A stretch of DNA of 64,000 bases, taken from positions 620,001-684,000 of the forward strand of contig NC_083395.1 of NCBI RefSeq assembly GCF_030864355.1. Reading direction: 5' to 3'. The stretch's first letter is position 1. Every line of letters begins with the position of its first letter. This stretch comes from Cutaneotrichosporon cavernicola. Its lineage: Eukaryota > Basidiomycota > Tremellomycetes > Trichosporonales > Trichosporonaceae. Positions 47,752 through 61,848 of this stretch are shown piece by piece. The position numbers and the translations under genes were made by a program. Under the pieces are notes generated by a model. The model was not told the origin of the DNA and did not search any database. It saw only the letters and a program-made list of their open reading frames with translations.

Positions 47752-50032
47752 CTAAGACGTGGGGACTGAAACACGAGGCCGAGGAGCATAACTGGCCTGT
47801 CCAGGCGGGGCCAGAAGTCTGCGGGATTCCCAAGCGCCACAGACGTGACTGTATGTCAGCGCTGATACGGACGACTCGCTTACCGCTTGCCATTGCCGGC
47901 TCCTGTCTCGCTGATGCGACAAGGGCGCGAGCAGAAGGTAAGGCCACATTTCCGGCAGTTGGGAAAATTGACACCATCAGCACCGCAGACGCCACACTGT
48001 ACGTGCTTCGTGAGGGCGCTAGCGAGTTCAAGGGCCGCCAACTCGGGGTCGATTGACGCAACCGCCTCTTTGGGCTCAAATGGCAGTCGACGACGGGTGG
48101 GAGGTGACATCGGGATCCCCGAGCGGAGCTGCGGGGAGGACGCGATAATGCGGAGCTGAGGCTTCTTGGTCTCGGTCTTGGAGAACGACTCGAACTCGCG
48201 AGGACGCGGCCGACGCTGCGTTTCGTCACGGGGGGTCCTCTGCACAGTCTCGCGAGGGGTGGCCATGGACAAACCCTCGAGTGTCGGCCACCACGGCTGT
48301 TTGAGCGCCGAAGCTGCCTCGCGCGAGCTCTGCACGCGACGCTGAGACTGCTGGATGCCACGGAGCGTGGCGGCCGCACCTTGGCGGGGGCCAGTTGGAG
48401 TGCTCTCGACGATAGGGTTGTCAAAGGCCAAGGAGGCTAGGGAAGCACTCGACTTGACGGGTGACATGAGTCGCAGTGACGCAGTCATGTTGCTGTCAGC
48501 AGCCGACACCCAGGATGCGTTAGATTCGCGGCGACGAGGTTCGCCAGGCGTGGGTGGGAACGGGAACGAGTCTGCGTCGCTTGAAGATAGAGGCGAGCCG
48601 CCAGTCGTCTTGAGAATGCTCTTGAGGCGACGGAACGCTTGGCGAATGAGGTCGTCTGGAAGGTCCAAACCGCATGGCCCAAGGCGGATAACGTTCTTAC
48701 AGCACACTTCTGCAACTTCAAGAGACGAGGTCAAGCCACGCTATTGATCAGCTCTTGTCTTGCGGCGCCGGCTTACAATGTAATTGGCCATGATAAGAAC
48801 GCCCTGGCGACGAGCGTTTGCTTCCCGGCCGAGGCTCACAGTCGAAGTCAAGAGTGGGAGATCGAGAAGCTTGCTCGCGACTGCGGAGCCAAGGTGCCAG
48901 GCGTTGCGGCCTCTTTCTTTATCTCCCTTGGGGTTGAGGGCGCGAGGTAGTTGGGAGTGAGATATGGGGGGAAGGGCAACGGGGTCGTGTCTCTGGATGT
49001 GACCGTGACGATACATCTGAACCAACGGAGTGAGGAGATCATACTGAGGATCAGCGTGACTTATGGATTTGGCAGCTCACCAGAAGTCTGATCCGTTTGA
49101 CCGCAATGGTTAGATCGCTTTCGCCATAAGGTGCGTTGTTGTTGACTCCCCCAGTCGCTGGATGGCTGATCACCTGGGTAAGGTTGTGGTGAGAGTGTGC
49201 ACGCCCCTTGCCCTTGAAGTCGAAGACGACAGCACCATCGTCCACACTTCCTTTGCGTGGACGTTCCACTGGCTTCACAGCGCGGTCAGCCTCGGTTTCG
49301 AGAACTTGTCCGACACCTAGGACCAGCCATCCAGCGGCTTTGCCCATGGCCTCAACATTGCGCACGACGCGGTTGCCATCCTTGGGTAGCTCCCAGCCGT
49401 TTGAAGACAGGTGCGTGGTGCGAAGACCCGGAAATTCTTCTTTTGGAGATTCCACAGGAGCCGGAGTGGATACAGGAGCAGGTGCATGATGAACCCGGAA
49501 GAATGACGACAGCCAAGACCGAGATGGTGAACCCGAGTCGGTTTTGGGCTTGGCGACGGTGCTCTGTGGCGAATCTTCAGGCTGGGCCAACCCAGAGCCT
49601 CGCGCGAGGAGATTTCCAAGCGCGAGACAGGCTGCTGGCGATGAGTACGGAGGCAACGCTGCGGTAGCATAGTACTTTGCGGCGAGGGCTGGTTGATGCG
49701 CAATGAGAGCCGTCTGTCGATTAGCCAGTGCGCGGTTCAAAGGCACAGAAATGAGGGTGACCTACCTGCGCGTCCCACATTAGGGACTCTTCGTCGACCT
49801 CTGGATCGTCATCAACTGGTGACGCATTGTCATCCTCGTGTTCGTCTCCGACTTCGCTGCCAGAGTCGGTCGGCAGCTGATCATCGGCGTCGGCGTCGGC
49901 GTCAGGGTCGATGGTTGAGAAACCAATGAAGCGCGCAAGCTGGGTGAACGATTTGCTGTGGCGAAGGGCACGAGGAAGGGGAAGAGTGGAGGTGGGAGAA
50001 GGGATGCGGCGTGCTATGTCTGGGTCTGCCAT
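47752..50032 (-). CDS. MYND-type zinc-finger protein of unknown function
   Basis: Starts MADPDIARRIPSPTSTLPLP and continues with an acidic low-complexity segment (DPDADADADDQL...). Next is an Ala-rich helical repeat resembling a Sel1/TPR unit (TALIAHQPALAAKYYATAAL, ACLALGNLLARGSG). A second helical block contains YDLLTPLVQMYRHGHIQRHD and RGRNAWHLGSAVASKLLDLP, and a third LTSSLEVAEVCCKNVIRLGP with LRRRL-like RRLKSILK. A long Ser/Pro-rich region follows. After the last intron (about 47853-47887) the C-terminus reads CGVCGADGVNFPNCRKCGLT-FCSRPCR...GKRHVCG. That is a C-x2-C / C-x2-C / C-x3-C / H-x2-C arrangement fitting a MYND finger, a protein-protein interaction module. The family is not identified; a role in transcription or signalling is only a guess. 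Confidence 0.7.
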
Positions 50033-50186
50033 TTCCAGTGGGAAGATGAATGGGCGATGGTGATGTGGTTGGACGTGAGAACTAATGTAGTGTAGTGTGA
50101 CGTAGTAAGTGTGATGGGTGTGGTAGGTTCGAGTTGAATATGTGGAGAATGCTGATGAGACGAATGACCGTACTCTTCGACCGAGT

Positions 50187-50229
50187 TGATGATGAATGAT
50201 GGATGATGGATGGTGGATGATGGATGAAT
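50187..50229. repeat. GATGGATGA-type degenerate tandem repeat
   Basis: Successive GATGAATGATGGATGATGGA-like units, about 160 bp upstream of the MYND-gene start. Confidence 0.8.
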
Positions 50230-53200
50230 AGCGGACAAGTTAATCAGGTTTCCTTCTTTTGCCTTGGCTGCCTTATTGCCCAGTTGTGATATCAATTCTA
50301 GGCCTCGCCACAATCGTGCCTTGGGTGGCGGGCATGGAGCAGCATGGACCATACCTTTAGGGTTATTTAGGTGGTTGGCCCAAGCAAAGTTAGATAGATT
50401 TCTGCATTTGCGTTGATCGGCCGAGGTCCGGCACGGATACAAAGTCCTCTGCGCCATGCCCCAGAGCGCCCCAGCACTCCTGGATTACTCTACTAATACT
50501 GGTATGTGTAACTAGGGCCTAGGGGCCTAGGGGTTTACAACTTCCCAATTCCCAATTAATGCCAAGAAGACCAAGGGTTAACAAATACAGGGACATGGTG
50601 GTGACTAGGGTGGTTAGGGTGGCACCCAGTGAACCGGACAGGGTGCAAGGCAAGCCGGGGTTGGCACGTCCAACCGATGGCTTGCGTCCCTATGGGCCCT
50701 TGTCTTATATTTATATTATTCATGGCATCCAAGCAATATTAATAGGGCGTATTAGAGCAACCTTCCTTTGTGATTACCCCGTGATGAGCGGGGAACATCT
50801 AAGATGTACTGGGCAGCAGGCTAGGCTGATGGGCCATGGGCCATTTGGTCCAAATGGTTTACTCTTTGCATCTCGCACCTGCATGAATATTTGGCACCCT
50901 AGTATACCTAGTAAAGCCTCGTTTAACCAGGTACCAGGTCCAACCCACTTTCCGGGTTCTTGGCATTCTTGGATCCGCAGTCTCCTTTCCCTACGTCGAT
51001 TCATCTATCCCAATCGGCCACTCTCCACTTCACACTCACGTGACTGATTACACTCTAAACTAGCTAGGTATCTTGACAATCTCTTCTGGATCTCTCAACT
51101 CGCCATTAGTACTGTATTAATACTATGTGCAGTTACTGTCGTTGCATAGTGGACAATTGACAGACCTCGACATGGCCAACAGGGCCCGACGCATCGGCGG
51201 CCAACTGAACATAGGCTAAGTTTATCCTCCTTGATCAGGGGCAACTGCAATATGCGCTAGTTGCAGCTAGACCTGCAGCTCTGCAGCAGCGCTGCAAAAG
51301 TCACCTTTCCCTTCTCCTTGTCAAACTACTGTACGCCCATACGCACGTCCACCATCCACTACCCATTTGCACCCGCTTGGCAGCTTTGACACCTTGGCGG
51401 CAGCCTTGACATTGCCCTCTCGGGCCTTTGAGAAGCCACTCGTACCACTCGAAACACCAAATCTGCTTGCATGATCCAGGAAATTGACCAAATCCAAACC
51501 CCATTACAGACTCCCATATTGCCATAGAACAGGCACTAACGCGCTTACGCGCACGTACTCTAACTCGCTTGACCGGGCCACTCAGGTATGTCTCACCAGT
51601 GCAATAGGGCACAGCGTTGGGAATAGGGCCGGGCGAGAGATTTGATGCTTTGGATGGATTGAGTCATAACTTGCTCGGCCTGCCTTTTGTGTGTGGATTT
51701 GTGAGCTGTAATATCTTGGTCGGCATGCAGCGGTGTAGCGTTGCAGGGGATGCAAAGGTCGTCTTTGCCCGCTTCATGTACCATGTTGTCAGCGCCGCAT
51801 GGTCCCCGAGTTCCATTCCGACTGCTGCAATGACCTCTGTTCTTCTAAATCTCCAACACTGACGCTGCGCATTCTACCCACGCTCGTCCCTGCTCCCTGT
51901 CTGTAGCTGGACATCTCGAAGGGTAAACCACGAAACTCACATACCCCAGTACCCTGCGCCGTATTCGGCGCGGAGGTGACCAGAGTGCGCTCAAGTTAAG
52001 CACGGTTAGAAGAAGCCTTTCCACTGCCTCAACAGCTCATTCGGAGAGCGTTCGTTTCGCACCTGCTGTGTGCCGCCGTGTGTACCATTCCTACTGACCA
52101 CGAACACGTCACAGTCTGATAAATACCACTCGCACTCACACACAACCCGGCAACTGCCGCCACGTGCCATTCTTTGCCGCGGGCGTAAGGCAGGGGTTTC
52201 GCGACATTTGACAATCTAAATACTCTGCGTGATACACAATAATGATCTGATGAGCATATCTTGGATATGACCAGAGCCGGTGAGACTCTGTCGTAACAGC
52301 AGGGTAGGCATGTGTCAACTTGGCCGCAGAGAAAAAAAACTGGTACACACTGATGCGCAGATGGCTCGTCATAACGTATTATCTGCGCGTACGCGTGTAT
52401 CAATCACCTTTGCACCCGCGGCTACGACTCAATCTGTCCACTGAAACTGTGCGAGGCCACACCGGACGCGCTCGCTCCGCTGTCCGGCCCGGACATTTCA
52501 CACCAAGCCTGCATATTCCCAGGCTCCCACTGCGTCGCTGAACAAGGTATTGGCTTGAGCAAATGCTAGGGCACTTACATAGGGACCTCGGAGATTCCTC
52601 AGCTCGTCAGAAAGACCCCAATGTTGAGGCTGGTCAAGATAAGCATGGGGTGATAGTAGTGTACTTGTTGCGACAGTGGTATAACTGACCAGTAGCGAGA
52701 TGTCATGTCCCAACCATGATGCCTCACGCGGTACGAAGGGCCCCTCATTGTGGGGTCGGCAATGCGTCCGGCGCGCCGGCGCTTGGTGGTGTTGGAGGAA
52801 ACATCCCCCGTCAGGCCGTCAGACCCATCAAGCCCATCATAGATCGCGTCCTTGCAGCTTGTAGGCCATCCACACCCTGCAGGTCCCTGAAGGTAATCGT
52901 GGTTCGGTACGACAGGTCGAATTTCCATTGGGTGCAGTAGCCACAGCCGATAGCAAATACGGGGCTCCACTCCAAAAACAATACGTGTCAAACTTGTGTA
53001 GGCCATTGCCGTTGTCTCCCTGAGGTCAGATTGCTGAGGATGGGACGGACAGTCTAGGGCCCTAGGGACGGACGGACCCCCGAAAGGACGACTTTGTTCC
53101 CACCCAACCAGGCGCCTTCTAGCCTATGTAGCTTAATGGCGGAGGTACTTTGACGCAATGACACCCAAAGCCACGCTGGCAGCAAGCATGTCATCCCCCC

Positions 53201-53254
53201 ACGCCCTCCCATCCCCCTCCCCCACCAGTACTACTGACAACTTAACCGACTTCA

Positions 53255-53345
53255 GACTTCCCATAACTACTCTTCCTCTCTTCATCCTTCCTCTTCCTCT
53301 CAATCTTCCTCACTCTTCCTCACTCCCTCCCATTCTCATCCCAAA
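53255..53345 (+). promoter_or_regulatory. Pyrimidine-rich leader of enolase
   Basis: An almost pure C/T tract (repeats of CTTCCTC/CACTCTTCC) ends in CATCCCAAAATG. Long CT blocks directly before the ATG mark highly expressed fungal genes. Confidence 0.7.
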
Positions 53346-55085
<1,740 letters not shown>

Positions 55086-55524
55086 AAAGCCGCTGTGTTG
55101 CGATGTGGAGGTAGCGGCGTCATGTTAGCATCTGAAATGCAAAGTGCAGAAGGCTAGGAGTAGGGTGGGGTTGTGGTTAGGTTGAGCAGCATGAAGAGAC
55201 GTCAGCGAGAACTGAAAGCGATTCGCATAGGCTTTACTTCGACGCACACTAATCCTTGAACATGGATGGATTCATGGCAGCCATTTTACAGTACAGCCTT
55301 GGTGAGGGTTGAATTTGGTTCCGCTCATATGACGGAGGTGCGTTAGGTCGCGTCAAGTGGAGTCAAATGGAGAGAGTGGTCTTCTGCTCAGCATGCTCAG
55401 AAATCAATAAACATCACATCTTCTCAGCTGCTCGGCTGATCGGCTGTCGTCGCCTTATCGCCTTCCTTTTCTCAACTTCGACTCGCTCACACCATCACAT
55501 TCAGCGCGTCCGACAGAATTCGAC
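55086..55524. other. Intergenic region enolase-POLD3
   Basis: About 440 bp, holding the enolase 3' UTR and the POLD3 promoter (GCTGCTCGGCTGATCGGCTG repeats at about 55427-55446). No gene. Confidence 0.55.
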
Positions 55525-57241
55525 ATGACGACAAGCACAGAGCTGAGCCAGAAAGCATCTACGTGGCTGTCCCAAACCCTTGCAACCGAGCAGCGCCCAG
55601 TAAGCCTGATGCTCCATGGGTAGCTAACAACAGGTCACCTTTCGTGAGCTGGCACGCGAGCTGAATTGTCACATCCACACCGCGAAAAAGTAGGGGCTTC
55701 TCCTGTCCAGACTAACATCAGCCTGCTGAATGACTATCTCTCGACTTACGATGCAGTGCCGACCTTCCTCGTCTCCGGCCCCCTCCTGGCCCACTCCACT
55801 CTAGGCCACACGCAGACAATGCTCTCCCAAGAAGCACCACCGACGCAGTCGCTCGCTCACCTCTCTGCGACCCAGAAGGTGCGCATTGTCAACATGGACG
55901 AGCAGAGCGACGATGGCAACTCGGAGGCTGGCGACCCCGAGGAGGAAGTTGAAGAACTCGGGGCAAGAACGGAGGCGATGGAGGAGGACACCGAAAGCCA
56001 ACAACGTCCCCAAAAAGAGGGAGACGTGGCGCGATGGGGTGTGGTGCTGGTAGGAGCGGATGAGCTTGACGGTAAACTGAGGTGATTCGAAACCTGACAG
56101 ACAGACAAGCGCAAGCTGTTCGAGGTCGCGGCAGTTCAAGTCTACGCTATTGCTCCAGCTCCTATTAAGGTACAGATAACACAGTAGATAGAAGCTGATA
56201 TACAGGACCCGGCGATCCTCCTCAGCTCGGCGTTTGGGCTGCGTGAGAAGAGCGACTACCTCGTGTCGTCGCTGGGTACCATCGTGGGCGAGGCTCTCCT
56301 CGCTACACAATCCAAACCCGTGGTACAGTCGAGCGACAAGAAGCCGGCCCCGAAGAAGGAAGACAAACCGGCCAAGCAAGAGCCGACTAACAAACTCGTG
56401 AAGAAGGAGGTTGTCAAGCCGGCTGTGATGAAGGAACGGACACCACCAGTAAGTCTTCCCCGGCCGCTTGTTGGAAGAGCACGCTTGCCCAAGCACCTGA
56501 GCTTGCCGCTTTCCACTTGCTTGTGCTCTTGTGCTCTCCTGTGGCGATCTGTGCTGCCAGCGGAGTGCCAGTCCTCATCCGCTTCTGCTTCCCTCTTCAA
56601 GCTTTAGGCCGCAGGCTCCAAAATGGCCACCGCTGACAGACAGAAGCCGCAGAAGTTGTCTGCCTCGCGGAGCAAGCGGCGAGTCATCGCTTCGGACAGC
56701 GAGGAAGAAGATATTGAAGTCGCGCCGGCCCAAAGAAAGGCTCCACTGCAGCAGACGTCATCGATGGTACGTGCGGACGACCAGGCAGCAATGGAGGCGA
56801 TAATGGCCATGGACGTCGACATTGACGAGGAGGAGGAGGACGTCTCACAGCCAATGCCCAAGTCTGCCGTCAAGGCCAAGCCAGCAAGTAGTGAGGAGGG
56901 GGCGAAGAAGCGCAAGCGGCGCCGTGTCAAGAAGTCGAAGATGGAGAAGGACGCCAAAGGATACATGGGTGAGCTCTCGTTTCAAGGCTCCCAAACCTCT
57001 GACCCCAGTTACCAAGGATTACTGGACGGATGAGTCGTACTCTGGTTCTGAAACAGACACCGAGAGCCCTACCGAAACTGCTCGTGTATCATCCAAGCTG
57101 GGCTCCAGTAGGAGCCAGGAACCGTCGCGAACCAGTTCGAGCGCGTCGGCTGCAGGGCCAAGCCGTCCCAGCAGCAAAGGCATAGCCAAGAAGGCTCAGA
57201 TGGGCCAAAGTACGTTGGCGGGTTTCTTCAAGAAGAAATGA
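55525..57241 (+). CDS. POLD3: DNA polymerase delta subunit 3 (POLD3/Cdc27)
   Basis: Non-catalytic polymerase delta subunit that links the polymerase to the PCNA clamp. N-terminal winged-helix part: MTTSTELSQKASTWLSQTLA, TFRELARELNCHIHTAKNLL and NDYLSTYDAVPTFLVSG, then RWGVVLVGADELD and KRKLFEVAAVQVYAIAP. ILLSSAFGLREKSDYL follows. The middle is Lys/Glu-rich and disordered, with RSKRRVIASDSEEEDIE and basic KKRKRRRVKKSKMEKDAKGY. The extreme C-terminus is QSTLAGFFKKK, a perfect PCNA-interacting peptide (Q-x2-L-x2-F-F). That distribution (wHTH at the N-terminus, PIP box as last residues) is diagnostic. Seven or so exons with short introns, for example near 55600-55633, 55689-55721, 56064-56102, 56450-56608 and 56967-57008. 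Confidence 0.92.
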
Positions 57242-58840
57242 GACGCCGATCGTATCGATCAGGTGCTGTGCATGTATATCCGCTGGTGGCTTGTAATTTG
57301 TGGGGATTGCGGTATAGATGCGGTATCTGCATATCTCTCCATATCTCTCCATCTGGCACATCCCAACCATGGACAGTTGATCATAAGCGAGACACTTTAA
57401 GCATTCAGAGTATGTAGTCTAGAGTTGTTAGACGCCTGGTCATGTCTGTATATATAATAAATAATCGGGAGGCTGGAGGCTGTGAATAGTATATATACTG
57501 AGAGCAATCAGCAGATTACGGCTTGTGGCGGTGCTAGGGATTGAGTTTGGTGCCTGTCTCGCGATGGGACAGCACAGTACAGTAGTTACAGTAGCCCCTA
57601 GCAAGGCCTAATAGGGAAATGGGATTTTGGAGAGCAAACCGGGATCTTGTTCGGACCTCCCATCCATGCCTTTTCAAGGATTCAAGGCTGTGTTGTGAAT
57701 TCATCTTCCGCATAGATTTGGTCGAGACTTGAGGCATGGCTGTGACTCTGTCGCTCTGTGCATATCTCTGCGCTTGACCGCTGGTCGTTTGATGTTTGCC
57801 CCTGATTCCAAGCCCGACTGGAGTGGCTCTAGCTGTAACCCGCACAGCAACCCAACAAGGAATTGCTGGTCCTTTGGCCCAACAGACTAATCTGCAATCA
57901 TGTTGATTGGTGCTGGGTAGCTAATAGATCAGCGTTGGGGGGTTTGTACGAGATAACGATACATGCATATTGTAGGCAGTTGACATTCAAAGATCCGAGA
58001 GCAAGGATGCAAGGATGCAGTGAGGAGGAAAAGGCAATGGGGCGAGGAGGAGGAGGAGGGCACGAGGGTGAGGAGCAAGTGCCAAGAGGGCGAGAGGACA
58101 GATATGAGGGAACAAGGTATGAATCAAGTTAAGAAGTTGTGAGTCATTAGTCATTAAACTATTAGACTATTAGGGGGCTATAGGTTATTAGGAGAGATTG
58201 GAGCACTGCATTTGCACGGTGCGCGTCAAAAATAGGGATTCAAAATTCAGGGAACAAGTGTCATGTGCCAACAGAAGAGTTGTCCAACGCACACCACACA
58301 AAGTGGAATTGAATCCATCAACCTAAAAGACGCACGACGCAAAACGCAAGCCGCTTGCCACGATTGCCACCACCTTTACACAGCTCACAGACCTCAGATA
58401 GACCTCACAGACCCTCATTAGACCTGTACAGCATTCACTTGTTGGCGTTTGCTCTTGCTTGTCACCGAATACCGCCTGAACCCAACTATCCTACCTATTC
58501 ACTGGTGCTGCTACACTTCTACAACACCACTCTTCTACCAATCCACCCAAGGCCCGCAAATACCAAAGCCAACGCCACCCTTGTAACTCCTCCGTCAGTT
58601 CCTCTCCTACTGGATCAGATCCTCTAAACAATCGTTACTCGGCTCGGCTCGGCACCCTGGCTCCTCCTTCCTTCTCAAGTGACCCTCGTGACCCTCGTGT
58701 CCTGCCCACAACCTACAACTTGACTGGCAGTGCACGGCACGCGCACAGCACTCTCTTCCCTCCGTTTCCCTATCTCAGGTCTCGACCACAAATCCCCCCT
58801 CCGCCTTCTTCGGAACGTCGCCTCCTTATAATCCTACATC
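57242..58840. other. Long intergenic region upstream of chitin synthase
   Basis: About 1.6 kb. The first part is AT-richer with TATATATAATAAATAAT (57446-57462). A purine-rich G/A block lies at 58010-58110. The last 450 bp are C/A- and C/T-rich and probably form a long 5' leader or promoter of the chitin synthase. TGACCCTCG is duplicated at about 58680-58698. No gene was recognised. Confidence 0.5.
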
Positions 58841-61800
58841 ATGGACATTGGCGACCTTTATCGAGGCTCCCCTCAAGGACCCGTTCCCCGCCGTCGCGAC
58901 CCATACGACCTTGGTGCTCCTCCCGTCCCCCCAAACATTGGTCGCATGGACAGCCGCAACAACGCCACGCCCCCGCCGGGCTCATATCCGCCCACCTACC
59001 CTCCCTCGACTGGCGGACATGAGAACCCCTTCCAGCACCCCAGCGATAACGTCGGTGACTGGGGTTCACCGCCCCCAGTCCCCCCTCCTCCCCAGCCATA
59101 CGCCCAGTTAGGCCGCACGGAGAGCAACCAGAGCTACTCGACGCCCTACATGCCCGACCCCCGGCTCGCGTCGCCACCTCAGTTGTTCCCAGCGTCGAGC
59201 TCGGCGCCCAGTTTCTCCCAGTCGGGCCACTACGGCCATCCTCTCGAGGATGACACGAACGACGCGCAGCCGCTACTTAACAGCCACTCGCGGCCGAACC
59301 CCATCATCAATGCGCATTCCACTCCATTTCCATCCCATGCCCCTTACGACCCGCCCATGCCGCCCGATGGAGGTGGACGCGTGCACTTTGACCAGCCCTA
59401 CGGCGACCACGGGTGGAACGAGCAAGAGCGCAACAACCTGCACTACGGTCCGCCGCCGGCGCGCGTGCTCCGCCGTAACCGTACGCAGAAGCGTGTCCAG
59501 TGAGTGTTGCTGGATGTTTCTGGCACAGCGATCGCTCGGATCACTCACACACACACAGGCTGTTCCGTGGCAATCTCGTCCTCGACGCCGACATCCCGTC
59601 CAAGCTTTTGGATATGTGCAACATCAAAGAAGGCAACGAGTTCACCAAGATGCGCTACTCGGCGGTAACGTGCCAAGCAGACGACTTTGTCAAAGAGAAG
59701 TACTCGCTTCGTCAAACTCTGTACGAACGGGAGCGCAAGGTCGAGCTCTTCATCGTCGTCACAATGTACAACGAAGAAGACGACCTGTTCTGCCGGACCA
59801 TGCGCGGTATCATGCAGAACGTTGCATACCTGTGCACCAAGAGTAAGGACTCTGCGACGTGGTCCAAGGACGGTTGGAAGAAGGTCGTTGTCTGCATCGT
59901 GTCAGACGGGCGCCTGAACATCAACAAGCGTACACAGTCGGTTCTCGCGGCGCTCGGCGTGTACCAGGACGGCGTCGCCAAGAACGTTGTCAACAACAAG
60001 CCCGTCGTAGCGCACCTCTACGAGTACACTACGCAGTGTTGGATCGACAAGAATCTCCAGGTCGTTCCCGGCCGCGACAAGGCTTTCCCCGTGCAGTTAA
60101 TCTTCTGTCTCAAGGAGAAGAACGCGAAGAAGATCAACTCGCATCGCTGGTTCTTCAACGCGTTCGGTGAACACTTGCAGCCCAACGTCTGTGTGCTGCT
60201 CGATGCCGGTACCATGCCCGGCGCCCAATCGATCTATCACCTGTGGAAGGCATTTGACAATAACAGGTCGATTGGCGGGGCGTGCGGTGAGATTGTCGCG
60301 CTCAAAGGCAAGCTGGGCAGGAACCTCCTCAACCCACTCGTGGCGGCCCAGGACTTCGAGTACAAGATGTCCAACATCCTCGACAAGCCACTTGAGTCGG
60401 CGTTTGGTTACATCACCGTGTTGCCCGGTGCATTCTCGGCCTACCGCTACGAAGCGTTGCAGAATGACAAAGAGGGGAACGGGCCGCTCGAGAAGTACTT
60501 CTACGGTGAGAAGATGCACGACACCAACGCTGGTATCTTCAAGGCCAACATGTACTTGGCCGAGGACCGTATTCTCTGCTGGGAGCTTGTTTCGAAGCGG
60601 GGGGCTTCCTGGACGCTTCACTACGTCAAGTCAGCGTCCGCTATTACCGACGTGCCAGACGAAGTGCCCGAGCTCGTGTCTCAGCGTCGCCGCTGGCTGA
60701 ACGGTTCATTCTTCGCCGCTGTACACTCGATCGCTCACTTCCACTACATCTACCGCTCCTCTCACTCCCCCATGCGCATGTTCTGGCTCCACGTCGAACT
60801 GCTCTACCAGGTCATCGCCAACGTGTTTGGGTGGTTTGCCCTTGGCAACTACTACATTGCCTTCATTGTCCTGTCCAAGTCGATGGAGTTCTCGGTCAAG
60901 TTGGCCCCCGGTGAGCCAGCGTTCGACGAGTATGGCAACCGCAAAACGAACAAGATCTTCTATTGGATCAACCAACCGCTACAATACCTCTATCTCGCGC
61001 TCCTGCTTCTCTGCTTCCTCCTCTCGCTCGGCAACCGTCCCGCTGGTTCCAAGAAGGGATACACTATCTCGATGATCGGCTTTGCCCTCATAACGGTGTA
61101 CATGATCTTCGCAGCTGTGTGGCTTACCGTTGCCGGTATCAACCAGATCACCAAGAACGGCGCGTCAGTTGGCGAGTTAGTGCAGGATACGACCTTCCGC
61201 AACATCGTCATGTCGCTGCTAGCCACCTACGGTCTATACGTCGTCGCGTCGCTCCTGGCATTCGACCCGCGGCACATGGGTACGCCTACTGAGCCATGCA
61301 ATGCTAACTCCAGTGACGTCGTTTGTCCAGTACCTTTTGCTGGCCCCGTCGTACATTAACGTGCTCAATGTTTATGCGTTTTCGAACGTGCACGACGTGT
61401 CGTGGGGAACCAAGGGGTCGGACAAGGTCTCCGAGGACCTTGGTGTAGTCAAGTCGTCTGGCGACAGTGGCGAGGTCACAGTGGACGTGTTCTCAGAACA
61501 GAAGGATCTGAACGCGATCTATGAGGCTGAGCTGGCTGTCCTCAGGACACCAGTACCGAAGCAGGTGAAGAAGTCAGGCTCCGAGCAGCAGCGGCAAGAG
61601 GACTATTACAAGAACTTCCGCACCAACGTTCTGCTCTGGTGGACCCTTTCCAACGCGGCGTTGGCCATCGTCATTTTGCGCGTCGGCGTCGATGGACAGT
61701 TCAAGATTGCGCAGACGTACATGGCTGTGATGCTGTACACGGTCGCCGGCCTTGCCTGTGAGTGTTTGCCTGGTTGCCAGTGCTGACACTAGTCTTCCGC

Positions 61801-61848
61801 TTCTTAGGTTTAGTCGTGTATCTCGTCGTGCGGCTGTTCATGATCTAG
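58841..61848 (+). CDS. Chitin synthase (division I, class I/II-type)
   Basis: Plasma-membrane enzyme that polymerises UDP-GlcNAc into chitin; about 960 residues. Exon 1 is a Pro/Ser-rich cytosolic tail (MDIGDLYRGSPQGPVPRRRD...), ending at RRNRTQKRVQ. The chitin-synthase N-domain follows (LFRGNLVLDADIPSKLLDMC) and then the catalytic core: ELFIVVTMYNEEDDLFCRTM, VVCIVSDGRLNINKRTQSVL, VCVLLDAGTMPGAQSIYHLW, ITVLPGAFSAYRYEAL and AEDRILCWELVSKRGASWTL. The acceptor/processivity motif is VSQRRRWLNGSFFAAV. C-terminal membrane spans include VIANVFGWFALGNYYIAFIV, LALLLLCFLLSLG, ISMIGFALITVYMIFAAVWL and, after an intron at about 61280-61313, SFVQYLLLAPSYINVLNVYA. After the last intron (about 61760-61793) the protein ends VVYLVVRLFMI. 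EDRxLC and QRRRW together place it in division I. Confidence 0.95.

Larger units (their letters stand above)
50033..53345. other. 3.3-kb gene-free region with small repeats
   Basis: Upstream of the MYND gene and of enolase. The first 250 bp hold GATGGATGA tandem repeats. Further on are CCTAGGGG direct repeats (about 50517-50534), an inverted CCATTTGG/CCAAATGG (50842-50858), and many CTGCAG/AGCTGC words (51250-51295). Composition is AT-richer between 50500 and 51300. A 135-codon minus frame (52599-53006) has no motif and was not accepted. Enolase regulatory DNA presumably lies in the last kilobase. Confidence 0.5.

Noticed and set aside
50600..50625. TTAGGG-like words suggesting telomeric repeat
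   Set aside because: One or two isolated copies (GGTTAGGGTGG), not a tandem array.
51950..52030. AAGTTAAGCACGGTTAG, reminiscent of the internal control region of 5S rRNA
   Set aside because: Only about 17 nt resemble 5S rRNA. The flanks do not fold or match the rest of a 5S gene, so at most it is a chance match or a tiny relic.
52599..53006. 135-codon minus-strand frame in the 50-53 kb gap
   Set aside because: No motif, no codon bias like its neighbours and no splice context. Length alone is not enough in this base composition.
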